DNA of 64,000 nt from Sporomusaceae bacterium UBA7701 (GCA_002482545.1 DLGF01000006.1:124001-188000), one strand, 5' to 3'. Shown: positions 17,325 through 24,942, counted from the stretch's first letter. Notes: a model not told the origin generated them from the letters alone. Program-made: numbers and translations.

Positions 17325-18614
17325 CTACGGCTCCAGTCTCGCCCGGTCGCGGGGCAGCAAGGTGGCCTCGCGGATATTCGCCAGCCCCAGAATTTTCATC
17401 GTCAGCCGTTCCAGACCGATGGCGAACCCGCCGTGGGGCGGCATGCCGTATTTGAAGCAATCCAGGTAGTAACCGAAGCTTTCCGGATTGAGCCCGAACC
17501 TGGCGATGTTTTCTTTCAGAGCTTGGTAACTGTGAATCCGTTGCCCGCCGGTCGTGATTTCCAGGCCCCGGTAAAGCAGGTCGAAGCTATTGGTCAGCTC
17601 GCTCTTTTGCTTGTCCGGCATGGCGTAGAACGGCCGTTTGGCCACCGGATACTTGGTAATGAACACAAAATCGCTGCCTGCTTCCTTTTTCACGTGGTCC
17701 GAGATCAAGCGCTCCCCCTCCGGATCAAGATTTCCCGGCGGCGATTGCTTTTCATAGCGGCGGAGCAGGATGCGCCGGGCCTCTTCCAGTTCCAGCCGCG
17801 GAACGGCATCGATAACCGGAAGCTCGGCCCCGAAGAGCGCGAGTGCTTCCCCGCACTGCTGCCGAAGCCGGCTGAAGAGCGATTTCAGAAATTCCGTTTC
17901 AATAGCCATGAGGTCGTTCTCGTCCTCGATGAAGCCCATCTCGACGTCCAGGCTGACGTATTCGTTCATATGCCGCACGGTGTCATGGAGCTCGGCCCGG
18001 TAAGCGTGCCCCACCTCATATACTCTTTCCAGCCCCGAGCCCACCATCATTTGCTTATAGAGCTGCGGGCTCTGGGCCAGATAGGCCTTGCGGTTGAAGT
18101 ATTCCACCGCAAACAGTTCCGTCCCGCCCTCGGTGCCGGAAGCCACCAGTTTGGGAGTCTGGATCTCCGTGAAGTGATTGGCGGAGAAAAACTCCCGGAA
18201 GGCCGATACAATCTGATGCTGGATTTTGAATACGGCCCTGACCCGTTCGTTGCGAAGGCTCAGCATCCGGTGGTTGAGCACGGTGTCAAGCCCGGCCGGA
18301 ATGGTGTCCCTGTTGACTTCGAAGGGCAGCAGCTCATAGTCGGCTTGGGAAACCACCGCCAAGGACCGGGCATGAATCTCCACTCCGCCGATCACGTTCG
18401 GCGCCTCGGCCACCGCCCCTTCGACGCATACGGCCGCCTCCGTCTTCAGCTCACAGGCTGTTTCGCTTTCCACGACGACCTGGACAAGGCCGCTCAAATC
18501 GCGCAACAGGATAAATTTAATGCCCCCCAGGTCTCTGACTTTGGCGATCCAGCCTTTAACAACGACACTTTGGCCCAGGTGGTTCTTGAGTTGACGAACC
18601 AGTACTCTTGACAT
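17325..18614 (-). CDS. aspS: Archaeal-type aspartyl-tRNA synthetase, probably non-discriminating
   Basis: 429 residues, the length of archaeal AspRS/AspRS2 rather than the ~590-residue bacterial enzyme. An N-terminal OB-fold anticodon domain (~residues 1-105; GWIAKVRDLGGIKFILLRD) precedes a class II catalytic core. Motif 2 is FRxE-like (VYEVGHAYRAELHDTVRHMNEY) and motif 3 is GGFAIGLERLTMKILGL; ASGTEGGTELF and LAQSPQLYKQ are family hallmarks. The T-box specifier appears to be GAC (Asp). Compared from memory with Thermococcus AspRS, the residues linked to rejecting tRNA-Asn (Trp26 and Lys85) are Ala24 and a non-Lys residue here, which suggests it charges tRNA-Asn as well, for later amidation by GatCAB (not in the window). 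AGGAGGGTACATTT precedes the ATG. Confidence 0.92.
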   Translation of the reverse strand: MSRVLVRQLKNHLGQSVVVKGWIAKVRDLGGIKFILLRDLSGLVQVVVESETACELKTEAAVCVEGAVAEAPNVIGGVEIHARSLAVVSQADYELLPFEVNRDTIPAGLDTVLNHRMLSLRNERVRAVFKIQHQIVSAFREFFSANHFTEIQTPKLVASGTEGGTELFAVEYFNRKAYLAQSPQLYKQMMVGSGLERVYEVGHAYRAELHDTVRHMNEYVSLDVEMGFIEDENDLMAIETEFLKSLFSRLRQQCGEALALFGAELPVIDAVPRLELEEARRILLRRYEKQSPPGNLDPEGERLISDHVKKEAGSDFVFITKYPVAKRPFYAMPDKQKSELTNSFDLLYRGLEITTGGQRIHSYQALKENIARFGLNPESFGYYLDCFKYGMPPHGGFAIGLERLTMKILGLANIREATLLPRDRARLEP

Positions 18615-18696
18615 AAATGTACCCTCCTATTTTCTTTCTGTTATTGCCGGAAAAATTATTGTTGTCATTGTCGTCATCATTGCCGTCGTCATCCAT
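18556..18696 (-). CDS. Asp/Asn-rich leader peptide ORF overlapping the start of aspS
   Basis: A 46-codon ORF starts at an ATG with GGAAGGGGGTGGTTGT upstream. It lies after the T-box terminator and ends 59 bases inside aspS in another frame. Codons 2-14 encode Asp or Asn at every position but one: Asp at 2, 3, 4, 7, 8, 9 and 11, Asn at 6, 10, 12, 13 and 14; Asn also at 18 and 19. Such runs of cognate codons are the hallmark of attenuation leader peptides. Here they would report charging of tRNA-Asp and tRNA-Asn, the two likely products of the downstream enzyme. The ORF runs through the aspS ribosome binding site. It could instead be a chance GAY/AAY repeat. Confidence 0.5.
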   Translation of the reverse strand: MDDDGNDDDNDNNNFSGNNRKKIGGYIYVKSTGSSTQEPPGPKCRC

Positions 18697-18720
18697 ACAA
18701 CCACCCCCTTCCGCTAATAA

Positions 18721-19015
18721 AAAAACCTCCGCGTCCTTGCGTAAGGACGGGAGGTTACTGCCCGTGGTGCCACCTTAAATTAACCTGCTTTAGCAGGTTC
18801 TCTCGATCAGGATACCGGCTGAGTCGGCCCGGTATCGTTCCTGTGATAACGGAGGATTTCCGTCTGCTCCTACGCGGTGCCGAAAGGCAGTTCGGGCAGA
18901 GACTCCGGGGTGTCTTTCACCGCATCTTTCATTTCGGGCTCCCACTATCCCCGATCGCTGGAAACTAGCGCTGCGGTTACTCTTCCCATCATCGCCGGTA
19001 ACAATATGTTTTTTC
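18721..19015 (-). ncRNA. T-box riboswitch (probable Asp specifier GAC) upstream of aspS
   Basis: The minus strand contains the conserved T-box sequence AAGGTGGCACCACGGG (18776-18761) within the antiterminator region. A terminator stem of CCTCC.../...GGAGG with a T run (about 18756-18721) follows. Stem I carries GGG-AAGAGTA-ACCGCA on its 5' side and TGCGGT-GAAA-GAC-A-CCC on its 3' side, so the specifier loop presents GAC, an Asp codon. The region between contains the stem II/III hairpins. Uncharged tRNA-Asp would favour readthrough into the leader ORF and aspS. Confidence 0.93.
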
Positions 19016-19016
19016 A

Positions 19017-19045
19017 ATTGTACACTATGCCATCCGGGAATGCAA
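19017..19045 (-). promoter_or_regulatory. Sigma-A promoter of the T-box/aspS transcript
   Basis: On the minus strand TTGCAT (19045-19040) and TACAAT (19022-19017) are 17 bases apart, just upstream of stem I of the T-box. Confidence 0.65.
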
Positions 19046-19097
19046 GAACTTTTGCGAGCGCCCTCCGCCCGGGACAAGCGCTGCTTGCCGGATCTCC

Positions 19098-19694
19098 CTA
19101 TGCTTTTCCCCGGGCCCTGCGGATCATAAATACGATCGGAACGGTGATAATCACGGATATCGCCGCTTCAGCGGCGCCATTCGTCAACGCTATTCCGTAA
19201 ATCGCCCCCAGCGCCGCATCGGGGCTGATGCCTCTGGCTGCTGCGAAATCAGCGACATAGAGCAGATAAATCATCCCCAGAACCCCGATCGTATTCGTCA
19301 GCGACCCCACGGCCGCCGCCAGGCCAATCCGGTAGATTTCCCGGCCTGCGGGAAGCCGGTAACAGTAATAGGCCGTTACGCCGATCAGCACCCTCGGCAC
19401 AACCGATACCAGGGGATTTAAAAAGGCAAACGACAAAATATTGGGTGCCACGATATTCTGAAAGATACTGAACAAGCCAAACAGCAGACCAACCAATATA
19501 CCGACCATCGGCCCTTCGATAATGGCCCCGATTATTACCGGGATATGCATGACCGTCGCTTTGGCGATCGGCAACGGAATAAAACCGTAGCCGGTGAGCC
19601 CGAGAATCATGCTGACCGCCGCCAGCATCCCCACAATGGTTAATTGTCTTACACTCAACACTTGCCTCGGATACTCCCTGTTTTCCATCATCAT
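19098..19694 (-). CDS. ECF transporter S component, substrate unknown
   Basis: 198 residues with about six membrane segments. The N-terminal SVRQLTIVGMLAAVSMILGLTGYGFIPLP and MHIPVIIGAIIEGPMVGILVGLLFGLFS are typical of ECF substrate-binding subunits; the latter resembles COG4684 members. No EcfA/EcfT genes are nearby, so it would share the group II energising module encoded elsewhere. GCGGAGGAATGAT lies before the start; three successive ATG codons make the exact start uncertain by a few residues. No metabolic neighbour hints at the vitamin. Confidence 0.82.
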   Translation of the reverse strand: MMMENREYPRQVLSVRQLTIVGMLAAVSMILGLTGYGFIPLPIAKATVMHIPVIIGAIIEGPMVGILVGLLFGLFSIFQNIVAPNILSFAFLNPLVSVVPRVLIGVTAYYCYRLPAGREIYRIGLAAAVGSLTNTIGVLGMIYLLYVADFAAARGISPDAALGAIYGIALTNGAAEAAISVIITVPIVFMIRRARGKA

Positions 19695-19756
19695 TCCTCC
19701 GCTCTTATTCCCGCCGGGATATAAGTCGTATTATATTTACGGTCGGTCTCCCCAGT

Positions 19757-19906
19757 TCAGTTCGTGCCGATACCGACTATCCACGGGCAGCCAACCGCAT
19801 TTGATTTGCACAGTTCTACAGGCCGCCGCCATTTTCCTCCGCCCTTACAATAGTGGCAATATTCCGCAAACGGCGTGTTCAATCGCTTCACAGGCCTTCC
19901 CGCCAT
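19757..19906 (-). CDS. Possible small Cys-rich protein, 49 residues
   Basis: An open frame in the 5' region of the ECF gene encodes YCHYCKGGGKWRRPVELC followed by six residues and CPWIVGIGTN. The C-x2-C ... VELC ... CP ... G-x-N spacing resembles a widespread family of tiny zinc-binding proteins known from phages and Firmicutes (recalled, not searched). An alternative start lies two codons upstream at 19912. No good ribosome binding site is visible, so it may be unexpressed or decayed. Confidence 0.35.
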   Translation of the reverse strand: MAGRPVKRLNTPFAEYCHYCKGGGKWRRPVELCKSNAVGCPWIVGIGTN

Positions 19907-19961
19907 TAGCATTGCACAGACCGTCAAGTCTTATTAGCCCGCCCGCTCCCTTCAGCCTGGC

Positions 19962-20003
19962 AAAAAAGAACAGACCCCGGCCTGTACAGGCCGGGGTCTG
20001 TTC
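19962..20003 (-). terminator. Terminator of the dha operon
   Basis: GAACAGACCCCGGCCTG/CAGGCCGGGGTCTGTTC is a 17-bp perfect stem, followed on the minus strand by TTTTTT at 19967-19962. Confidence 0.9.
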
Positions 20004-20048
20004 GCGTCCGCTATGCGGTTTTATAGGCGCCGTGGCGCCTTCACCTGA

Positions 20049-20315
20049 TCAACCCTCGCCGAAGTTGCTTGTAATCAGCGCTGCCAGCGCCGCCACACAG
20101 ACTTCTTCGTCCTCACCCTCGGCGACAATGGTGATATCCGTGCCTTGGGCCAGCCCGAGGCTCATGACCGCCAGAATGCTCTTCGCGTCCGCCGTCTTAT
20201 TGTTGCCGTGAATGCGGACCTTGCTCTTGTAGCCGGCCGCCGCCTGCACAAAAAGGGCCGCGGGCCGGGCGTGCAAACCCGTGGGATTGGTGATTTGAAG
20301 CTTAACTTCCCTCAT
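20049..20315 (-). CDS. HPr-family phosphocarrier protein of the dihydroxyacetone PTS
   Basis: 88 residues, the normal HPr length. The active-site histidine lies in TGLHARPAALFVQAA (His15 equivalent) and the regulatory serine region is AKSILAVMSLGL (Ser46 equivalent). It probably relays phosphate from enzyme I to DhaM. It sits at the end of the dhaK-dhaL-dhaM transcript, separated from dhaM by 28 bases. In E. coli the same function is fused into DhaM; here it is a separate protein. The start is the internal ATG after AAGGACTGGACCAC. Confidence 0.9.
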   Translation of the reverse strand: MREVKLQITNPTGLHARPAALFVQAAAGYKSKVRIHGNNKTADAKSILAVMSLGLAQGTDITIVAEGEDEEVCVAALAALITSNFGEG

Positions 20316-20343
20316 GTGGTCCAGTCCTTCCGAATAAGATCGA

Positions 20344-20736
20344 TTATTTTTTCCGTAAATTGCGGGCACTTTCCGCCGTTGTCAGCACTTCGTTCAGACT
20401 ACCTCCCAACGAAGCCTGCACAACGGCGCTGATCGCCCCTTCCACCACCGGAGCGTCGGCAATCGCCGTCCTGGCCCGCAGCTCCGGGTCCACAAACTCC
20501 AGAGCCGTCTCGGCGCTCAGCACGGCGCTGCCAAGATCAACCATAACCACCACTCCGTCGCCTTCATCGGCAGCGGCTATGGCCTCGCCGATCTTCGCCG
20601 CGTCGGTTCCGATCCGCCTGTCGGCGGTTCCGCCGGCGGGAATTATCTTCTGACCGGGCCGGGCCATTTGCACCGCCATCTCACAGATACCCTCGGCTGT
20701 TTTGGGGCTATGAGTGACGATTACAATTCCGACCAT
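20344..20736 (-). CDS. dhaM: PTS-dependent dihydroxyacetone kinase phosphotransferase subunit DhaM
   Basis: 130 residues, a single EIIA-mannose-type domain. The N-terminal GIVIVTHSPKTAEGI holds the active-site histidine (residue 9). VVMVDLGSAVLSAETALEF is the typical DhaM block. It rephosphorylates ADP bound to DhaL using phosphate from HPr. It begins directly after the dhaL stop. Confidence 0.92.
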   Translation of the reverse strand: MVGIVIVTHSPKTAEGICEMAVQMARPGQKIIPAGGTADRRIGTDAAKIGEAIAAADEGDGVVVMVDLGSAVLSAETALEFVDPELRARTAIADAPVVEGAISAVVQASLGGSLNEVLTTAESARNLRKK

Positions 20737-21381
20737 CTAAGCTTCCTCCGCCGGCCGGCGCCGGCAAAAATCGTTCAGGGCCTTGAGCAAGATGTAGGAG
20801 GACGTCGCTCCGGGGTCCTGGTGTCCCAGGCTCCGTTCGCCAAGGTAGCTGGCCCGCCCCTTGGTCGCGACAATTGTCTTGGTATACTCGATGCCCCGCT
20901 CAGCCGCCGCGCAGGCCAGCTCAAGACAATCCGGCAAGGGCTTGTTGTCTCCCACTCCGGCGGCAAAGGCTTCATAAGCAGGCTCCAGGGCGTCCAGCAT
21001 GGTTTTTTCGCCCCGGGTCGCCTTGCCCCGCTCCTTGATTCCGTTGACCGCCGCCATAAAGAGACTGACCGCGGTGGCGCCGTCGACGGCGGACTTCCCC
21101 TGGGCGACCGCCGCGGCCCGCAGGAAAGCGGTGCCATAAAGGGGCCCCGAGGCTCCGCCGACGGTAGAAATAAGCGTCATCGCCACCGTCTTCAGGACCG
21201 TCGCCAGATCGGCCTCCGGCGGCAGCGCCCCCAGCTTGCCGCGCACCGCTTCGAAGCCCCTCACCATATTGATGCCGTGGTCAGCGTCGCCAATGGCCGC
21301 ATCCAGGTCGGTTAAATACTCCTTGTTTCGAATCATTGCTTCACCTATGGCTTCGATGGCCGCAACATATACGTTCGTCAA
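20737..21381 (-). CDS. dhaL: Dihydroxyacetone kinase ADP-binding subunit DhaL
   Basis: 214 residues. LTDLDAAIGDADHGINMVRGF carries the aspartates that bind Mg-ADP, and TVGGASGPLYGTAFLRAA is the nucleotide-binding block. The C-terminal KGRASYLGERSLGHQDPGATSS is typical. It transfers phosphate from bound ATP/ADP to dihydroxyacetone held by DhaK. Confidence 0.94.
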   Translation of the reverse strand: MTNVYVAAIEAIGEAMIRNKEYLTDLDAAIGDADHGINMVRGFEAVRGKLGALPPEADLATVLKTVAMTLISTVGGASGPLYGTAFLRAAAVAQGKSAVDGATAVSLFMAAVNGIKERGKATRGEKTMLDALEPAYEAFAAGVGDNKPLPDCLELACAAAERGIEYTKTIVATKGRASYLGERSLGHQDPGATSSYILLKALNDFCRRRPAEEA

Positions 21382-21396
21382 AATGCATTCCCCCAG

Positions 21397-22392
21397 TTAG
21401 AATTGGACAAAAGCCGGCGTGTCGGCCGGAGCCAGGAGCAGTTCCTTGATTTCGCGGTCCAGCTTGAGGACGGTGATCGAAAAGCCGGCCATTTCCAGGG
21501 AGGTCATGAGATTTCCCACATAGGTTTTGGCGATGGCCGCCCCTTTGGCGCCGAGGATTTCGGCCACCTTGCGGTTTACGACATAAAGCTCCATCAACGG
21601 CGTCCCGCCCAGACCGTTGACCATGACCGCCACTTCATCCCCGGCGGCGACCGGGTTGTCGGCGAGGATTTTGTCCATAAGGTGGGCGACAATCTCGTCG
21701 GCCGGGCGAAGGGCCTCGCGATGAGTGCCCGGCTCGCCGTGGATTCCCATGCCGATCTCCACCTCGTCTTCAGCCAGCGTAAAGCTCGGCTTGCCGGCGG
21801 CGGGCACCGTGCAGGGCGAGAGAGCCATGCCCATGGAACGGACGTTGGCGATTACTTTTTCCGCCACCCGCTTGACCTCCGCCAGGCTTCCGCCAGCCTC
21901 AGCCTTCGCCCCCGCTATCTTGTGCACAAAAAGCGTTCCGGCGATGCCGCGGCGGCCGGTCGTCCAGGTGCTGTTCTCCACCGCCACGTCATCGTCCACC
22001 ACGACCTTTTCGACTTCAATGCCTTCGGCGGCGGCCATTTCGCCGGCCATTTCAAAGTTCAGCACATCGCCGGTGTAATTCTTGATGACCAGCAGCACGC
22101 CCTTGCCGCCATTCACGGCTTTAACGGCCTCAAAGACCTGGTCGGGCGTCGGTGAAGTGAACACGGCTCCGGCTACCGCTCCATCCAGCATGCCTTTGCC
22201 GACAAACCCGCCGTGGGTGGGCTCATGGCCGCTTCCGCCGCCGCTGACCAAGGCGACTTTGGGGCTGGGCGCCCCGGCCCTCACCAGCACGTTGAAGCCT
22301 TCCAGCCGTTTCACATACTGCGGGTGAGCCAGCGCAACCCCCTGGAGCATTTCCTCCACAACTTGTTCCGGACTGTTGATGATCTTCTTCAT
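21397..22392 (-). CDS. dhaK: Dihydroxyacetone kinase substrate-binding subunit DhaK
   Basis: 331 residues, full length. VALVSGGGSGHEPTHGGFVGKGMLDGAVAGAVFTSP is the substrate-binding N-terminal block. GMGIHGEPGTHRE contains the histidine (~residue 218) that binds dihydroxyacetone covalently as a hemiaminal. First gene of dhaKLM-HPr, downstream of a sigma-54 promoter. Together with the glp genes it gives two routes for three-carbon polyols into dihydroxyacetone phosphate. Confidence 0.95.
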   Translation of the reverse strand: MKKIINSPEQVVEEMLQGVALAHPQYVKRLEGFNVLVRAGAPSPKVALVSGGGSGHEPTHGGFVGKGMLDGAVAGAVFTSPTPDQVFEAVKAVNGGKGVLLVIKNYTGDVLNFEMAGEMAAAEGIEVEKVVVDDDVAVENSTWTTGRRGIAGTLFVHKIAGAKAEAGGSLAEVKRVAEKVIANVRSMGMALSPCTVPAAGKPSFTLAEDEVEIGMGIHGEPGTHREALRPADEIVAHLMDKILADNPVAAGDEVAVMVNGLGGTPLMELYVVNRKVAEILGAKGAAIAKTYVGNLMTSLEMAGFSITVLKLDREIKELLLAPADTPAFVQF

Positions 22393-22458
22393 GGCCTTTC
22401 CTCCTTATTCCGTACGCTTGTCGCCGAAAGTCGCCCCTCGGCTCCCGTTCCTACCTCT

Positions 22459-22475
22459 TGCAGAAATCATGCCAA
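22459..22475 (-). promoter_or_regulatory. Sigma-54 (-24/-12) promoter of dhaKLM-HPr
   Basis: On the minus strand TTGGCATGATTTCTGCA has the invariant GG and GC separated by ten bases, about 65 bases upstream of the dhaK start. The adjacent gene encodes a sigma-54 activator. Confidence 0.82.
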
Positions 22476-22518
22476 TGAACAAGTACCGCTGACAAGCCGG
22501 TTTCCGGACGCACCGCGG

Positions 22519-22547
22519 GCGATGTTGGTATAATGTCTCAACATTGC
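22519..22547. promoter_or_regulatory. Candidate upstream activating sequence for the sigma-54 activator
   Basis: An inverted repeat ATGTTG (22522-22527) and CAACAT (22539-22544), extended by GC/GC at the ends, lies about 45-90 bases upstream of the -24 element and just after the activator gene stop. Position and dyad symmetry fit an enhancer-binding protein site. Confidence 0.55.
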
Positions 22548-22576
22548 CCGAAATTCTTGATACTTTTTCCCAAGTA

Positions 22577-24622
22577 TTATCTATTTTCCCAAGCGACCCA
22601 TTTGGTCAAACCGTATTTGCGGGCTTTGGCCGCCACCGTTTTATGGGTAAGGCCCAGGGCCTTCGCCGCCCGGTTGAAGGTGCCGTAGCGGCCCAGCGCC
22701 TTCTTGATGATCTCCCGTTCATATACTTCCCAGGGCAGGACAGGCTCTTCCGCGGCGGCCACCGCCGCGCCTCCGCCGGCCGCCCCTTCCCGGATGTAGG
22801 CCGGCAATGCTTCCGCCTCAATATACGGCTGGTCCGCCAGCGTAAGGACCCGCTCCAGGATGTTTTCCAGTTCGCGGACATTGCCCGGCCAGCGATAGCC
22901 CATCAGCGCTTCGAGGGCGTCCTTGCGGATGCCGGTGGCGGCCTTGCCCGCTCCGGCGGTCATTTTCAGAAAGAAATGCTCCACCAGCAGCGGGATGTCC
23001 TCTTTCCGCTGACGGAGCGGCGGAAGGACAATCGGGATAATGTTCAGGCGATAATAGAGATCTTCCCGGAAGGAACCTTCCGCCACCATTTTCTCCAGAT
23101 CCCGGTTGGTGGCCGCAATGATGCGGACATCAACCGTCACGACATTCTCGCCGCCCACCCGCTGAAATTCCTTTCGCTGCAGCACGCGGAGCAGCTTGGC
23201 CTGCATGTCTTTTTCCATGTCGCCGATTTCGTCGAGAAAGATGGTGCCTCTATCCGCCAGTTCAAACCGGCCCAGTTTGCGCTTTACCGCTCCGGTAAAG
23301 GCCCCCCGTTCATGGCCGAACAGTTCGCTTTCCAACAAGGATGCGGGAATGGCCGCGCAATTCACCCGGATAAAGGGACCCGCCGCCCGGGGACTGGCGA
23401 AGTGAATTCCCTCGGCGACAAGTTCTTTCCCTGTGCCGCTTTCCCCGGTAATCAGAACGGTCGCCATCCCTTCGGCCGCCTTGGCGGCGACGGCCAGCGC
23501 CTCGCGGATCGCTCCGCTGCGGCCGATAATCTTGTCAAAGGCCTGCACCGGCTTCCGGGTGCGGTGCAGTTCCTCCTGCAGATACTCGGCCTGGGCGGTC
23601 ATTTTGCTCAGCGAGTCCATCAAGGCCTGGACCTCGGACAGGTTTTTGACCGCCGATACCACTCCCGACACCTCTCCGTCCACGATAATCGGCGTGACGT
23701 TGGCGATGATCATCTGCCCGTCCGGCTTGCGGCTGACGCTTCCCAGCACCGGTTTGCCGGTAAGCAGGGCTTTGGCCCTGGCGCCCAGCGGCGCGATCCG
23801 CGCCACGTTCTGCCCGATCAGATTCTCGGACGGAAGCTGTACGATCCGCGCATAGGAGGAATTGACATAGGTGATATAGCCTTGCTTATCCACTACGCAT
23901 ATTCCGTCCTGGACCGATTCCAGAACCAGATGCAGCCGCTCTTTCAGTTCCTTTACCTCGCGCAGCTCGCCGGTCACTTTTTCCAGGGAGGATATATCCT
24001 CGAAAATGGCGATGGCTCCTTTCACCTGTCCTCCGGCCACCAGAGGCGTCCGGTTGGTGACAATGACCGAATCGCCGATTACCTGGCGGCAGCCCAGTTC
24101 AGGAGTCATAGTCTCCCTCACGATGTGCAGCCGGGTGTCGGCAATGGTTTCGCGCACGTTTTTGCCGATCACTTCGGAGGCTTTGAGGCCGAGAATTCTC
24201 TCGGCAGCCGGATTGAAAACCGTGACAAGGTCGTTTTCATCGATTGCCAAAACCCCATTGGCCAGACCGCTGAAAATATGGTCCATCGTAAACGCGTTAT
24301 CCTGAAGAACGGTATCCACCCGGTTCCTCGTCTCCGCATCCTCGATTTCAAAGTCGCTTTCCAGAAAGGCAACCATCTCGTTGACCGCCTCTTCAGCCGC
24401 CGCGCCCTCGGCCGACACGCCCACAAGGTCGCCGCATTTGATTCTGAGAGCTACGAGCGGCATCAGGCTGTTCACCGGCAGCTTGTCCCAGCCGGGATAA
24501 TGAAGATAGAGACCAACCCCGTGGCTGGCATAAAGCTCATGAGCCTTTTGAACGACCATGGCTGCGGCTCTGGCGTGCAGTCCCTTGTTATGCTTTATGG
24601 CGGCATCCCTGTAAGTCACCAT
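22577..24622 (-). CDS. Sigma-54-dependent activator with N-terminal HPr domain, PAS domains and Fis-type HTH (DhaR-like)
   Basis: About 681 residues. Residues 1-90 form an HPr-like domain with KGLHARAAAMVV (active-site His conserved, next Pro replaced by Ala) and NSLMPLVAL (Ser46 region). Two PAS-like segments follow (~95-215 and ~230-350; VFNPAAERILGLKASEVIGKNV; YVNSSYARIVQLPSENLIGQNV). The AAA+ domain has GESGTGKE, GAFTGA (ERGAFTGAVKRK), GTIFLDEIGDM and RRL-type RNIIP blocks. A C-terminal helix-turn-helix is FNRAAKALGLTHKTVAAKA. It is encoded immediately upstream of dhaK and its sigma-54 promoter. The HPr domain suggests direct sensing of PTS phosphorylation state. The ribosome binding site is unusually close to the chosen ATG. 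Confidence 0.9.
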   Translation of the reverse strand: MVTYRDAAIKHNKGLHARAAAMVVQKAHELYASHGVGLYLHYPGWDKLPVNSLMPLVALRIKCGDLVGVSAEGAAAEEAVNEMVAFLESDFEIEDAETRNRVDTVLQDNAFTMDHIFSGLANGVLAIDENDLVTVFNPAAERILGLKASEVIGKNVRETIADTRLHIVRETMTPELGCRQVIGDSVIVTNRTPLVAGGQVKGAIAIFEDISSLEKVTGELREVKELKERLHLVLESVQDGICVVDKQGYITYVNSSYARIVQLPSENLIGQNVARIAPLGARAKALLTGKPVLGSVSRKPDGQMIIANVTPIIVDGEVSGVVSAVKNLSEVQALMDSLSKMTAQAEYLQEELHRTRKPVQAFDKIIGRSGAIREALAVAAKAAEGMATVLITGESGTGKELVAEGIHFASPRAAGPFIRVNCAAIPASLLESELFGHERGAFTGAVKRKLGRFELADRGTIFLDEIGDMEKDMQAKLLRVLQRKEFQRVGGENVVTVDVRIIAATNRDLEKMVAEGSFREDLYYRLNIIPIVLPPLRQRKEDIPLLVEHFFLKMTAGAGKAATGIRKDALEALMGYRWPGNVRELENILERVLTLADQPYIEAEALPAYIREGAAGGGAAVAAAEEPVLPWEVYEREIIKKALGRYGTFNRAAKALGLTHKTVAAKARKYGLTKWVAWENR

Positions 24623-24795
24623 AGCCTCCACCCCCTTTCGGCACCTGTTCCCTATGTAGTACCAGCTTTCTCCTCCCCGGAAAAAAGTCCTGCTTGCTAT
24701 TCGCCGCGGCCGTCCACCGCAATCCGCCTTCTTGGCCAATTGTTCATTCAGGCAACTCGCCCTCTGATAATTTCGTTAAAATTCGCAATAATCTT

Positions 24796-24855
24796 TTATT
24801 TTTGTGTAAAGAGGAATTCCTCATCGACGTATAGAAGTGTTTCTCCGACAGACAT
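24796..24855 (-). CDS. Tiny ORF of 19 codons with a strong ribosome binding site
   Basis: ATG follows AGGAGGCGCAATAG at ideal spacing. It encodes MSVGETLLYVDEEFLFTQK and then TAA. No hairpin or regulatory codon bias is evident. It could be a leader peptide for the activator gene, a small protein, or the remnant of a longer gene. Confidence 0.25.
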   Translation of the reverse strand: MSVGETLLYVDEEFLFTQK

Positions 24856-24918
24856 TCTATTGCGCCTCCTAGCACGGGGGCCTATTTTTTTGCACTCCGG
24901 CCGCCGGAGGCGCGAAAA

Positions 24919-24942
24919 GCCTGCCCCCGGCGAGGGGCAGGC
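24919..24942 (-). terminator. Terminator of the EFR1-type gene
   Basis: GCCTGCCCC/GGGGCAGGC stem followed on the minus strand by TTTTCGC. Confidence 0.65.

Noticed and set aside
17259..18611. Long plus-strand frame opposite aspS
   Set aside because: The minus strand encodes a complete class II synthetase with all motifs and a T-box; the plus frame shows no family features.
17325..18614. Asparaginyl-tRNA synthetase
   Set aside because: Length and N-terminal domain fit archaeal AspRS, and the T-box specifier reads GAC rather than AAC.
19757..19963. Cobalamin-type riboswitch before the ECF component (GGGAAGGC and GCCACT fragments)
   Set aside because: The order and spacing do not form the B12 core and no AGTCAGGA-like segment was found; a Cys-rich open frame explains the stretch better.
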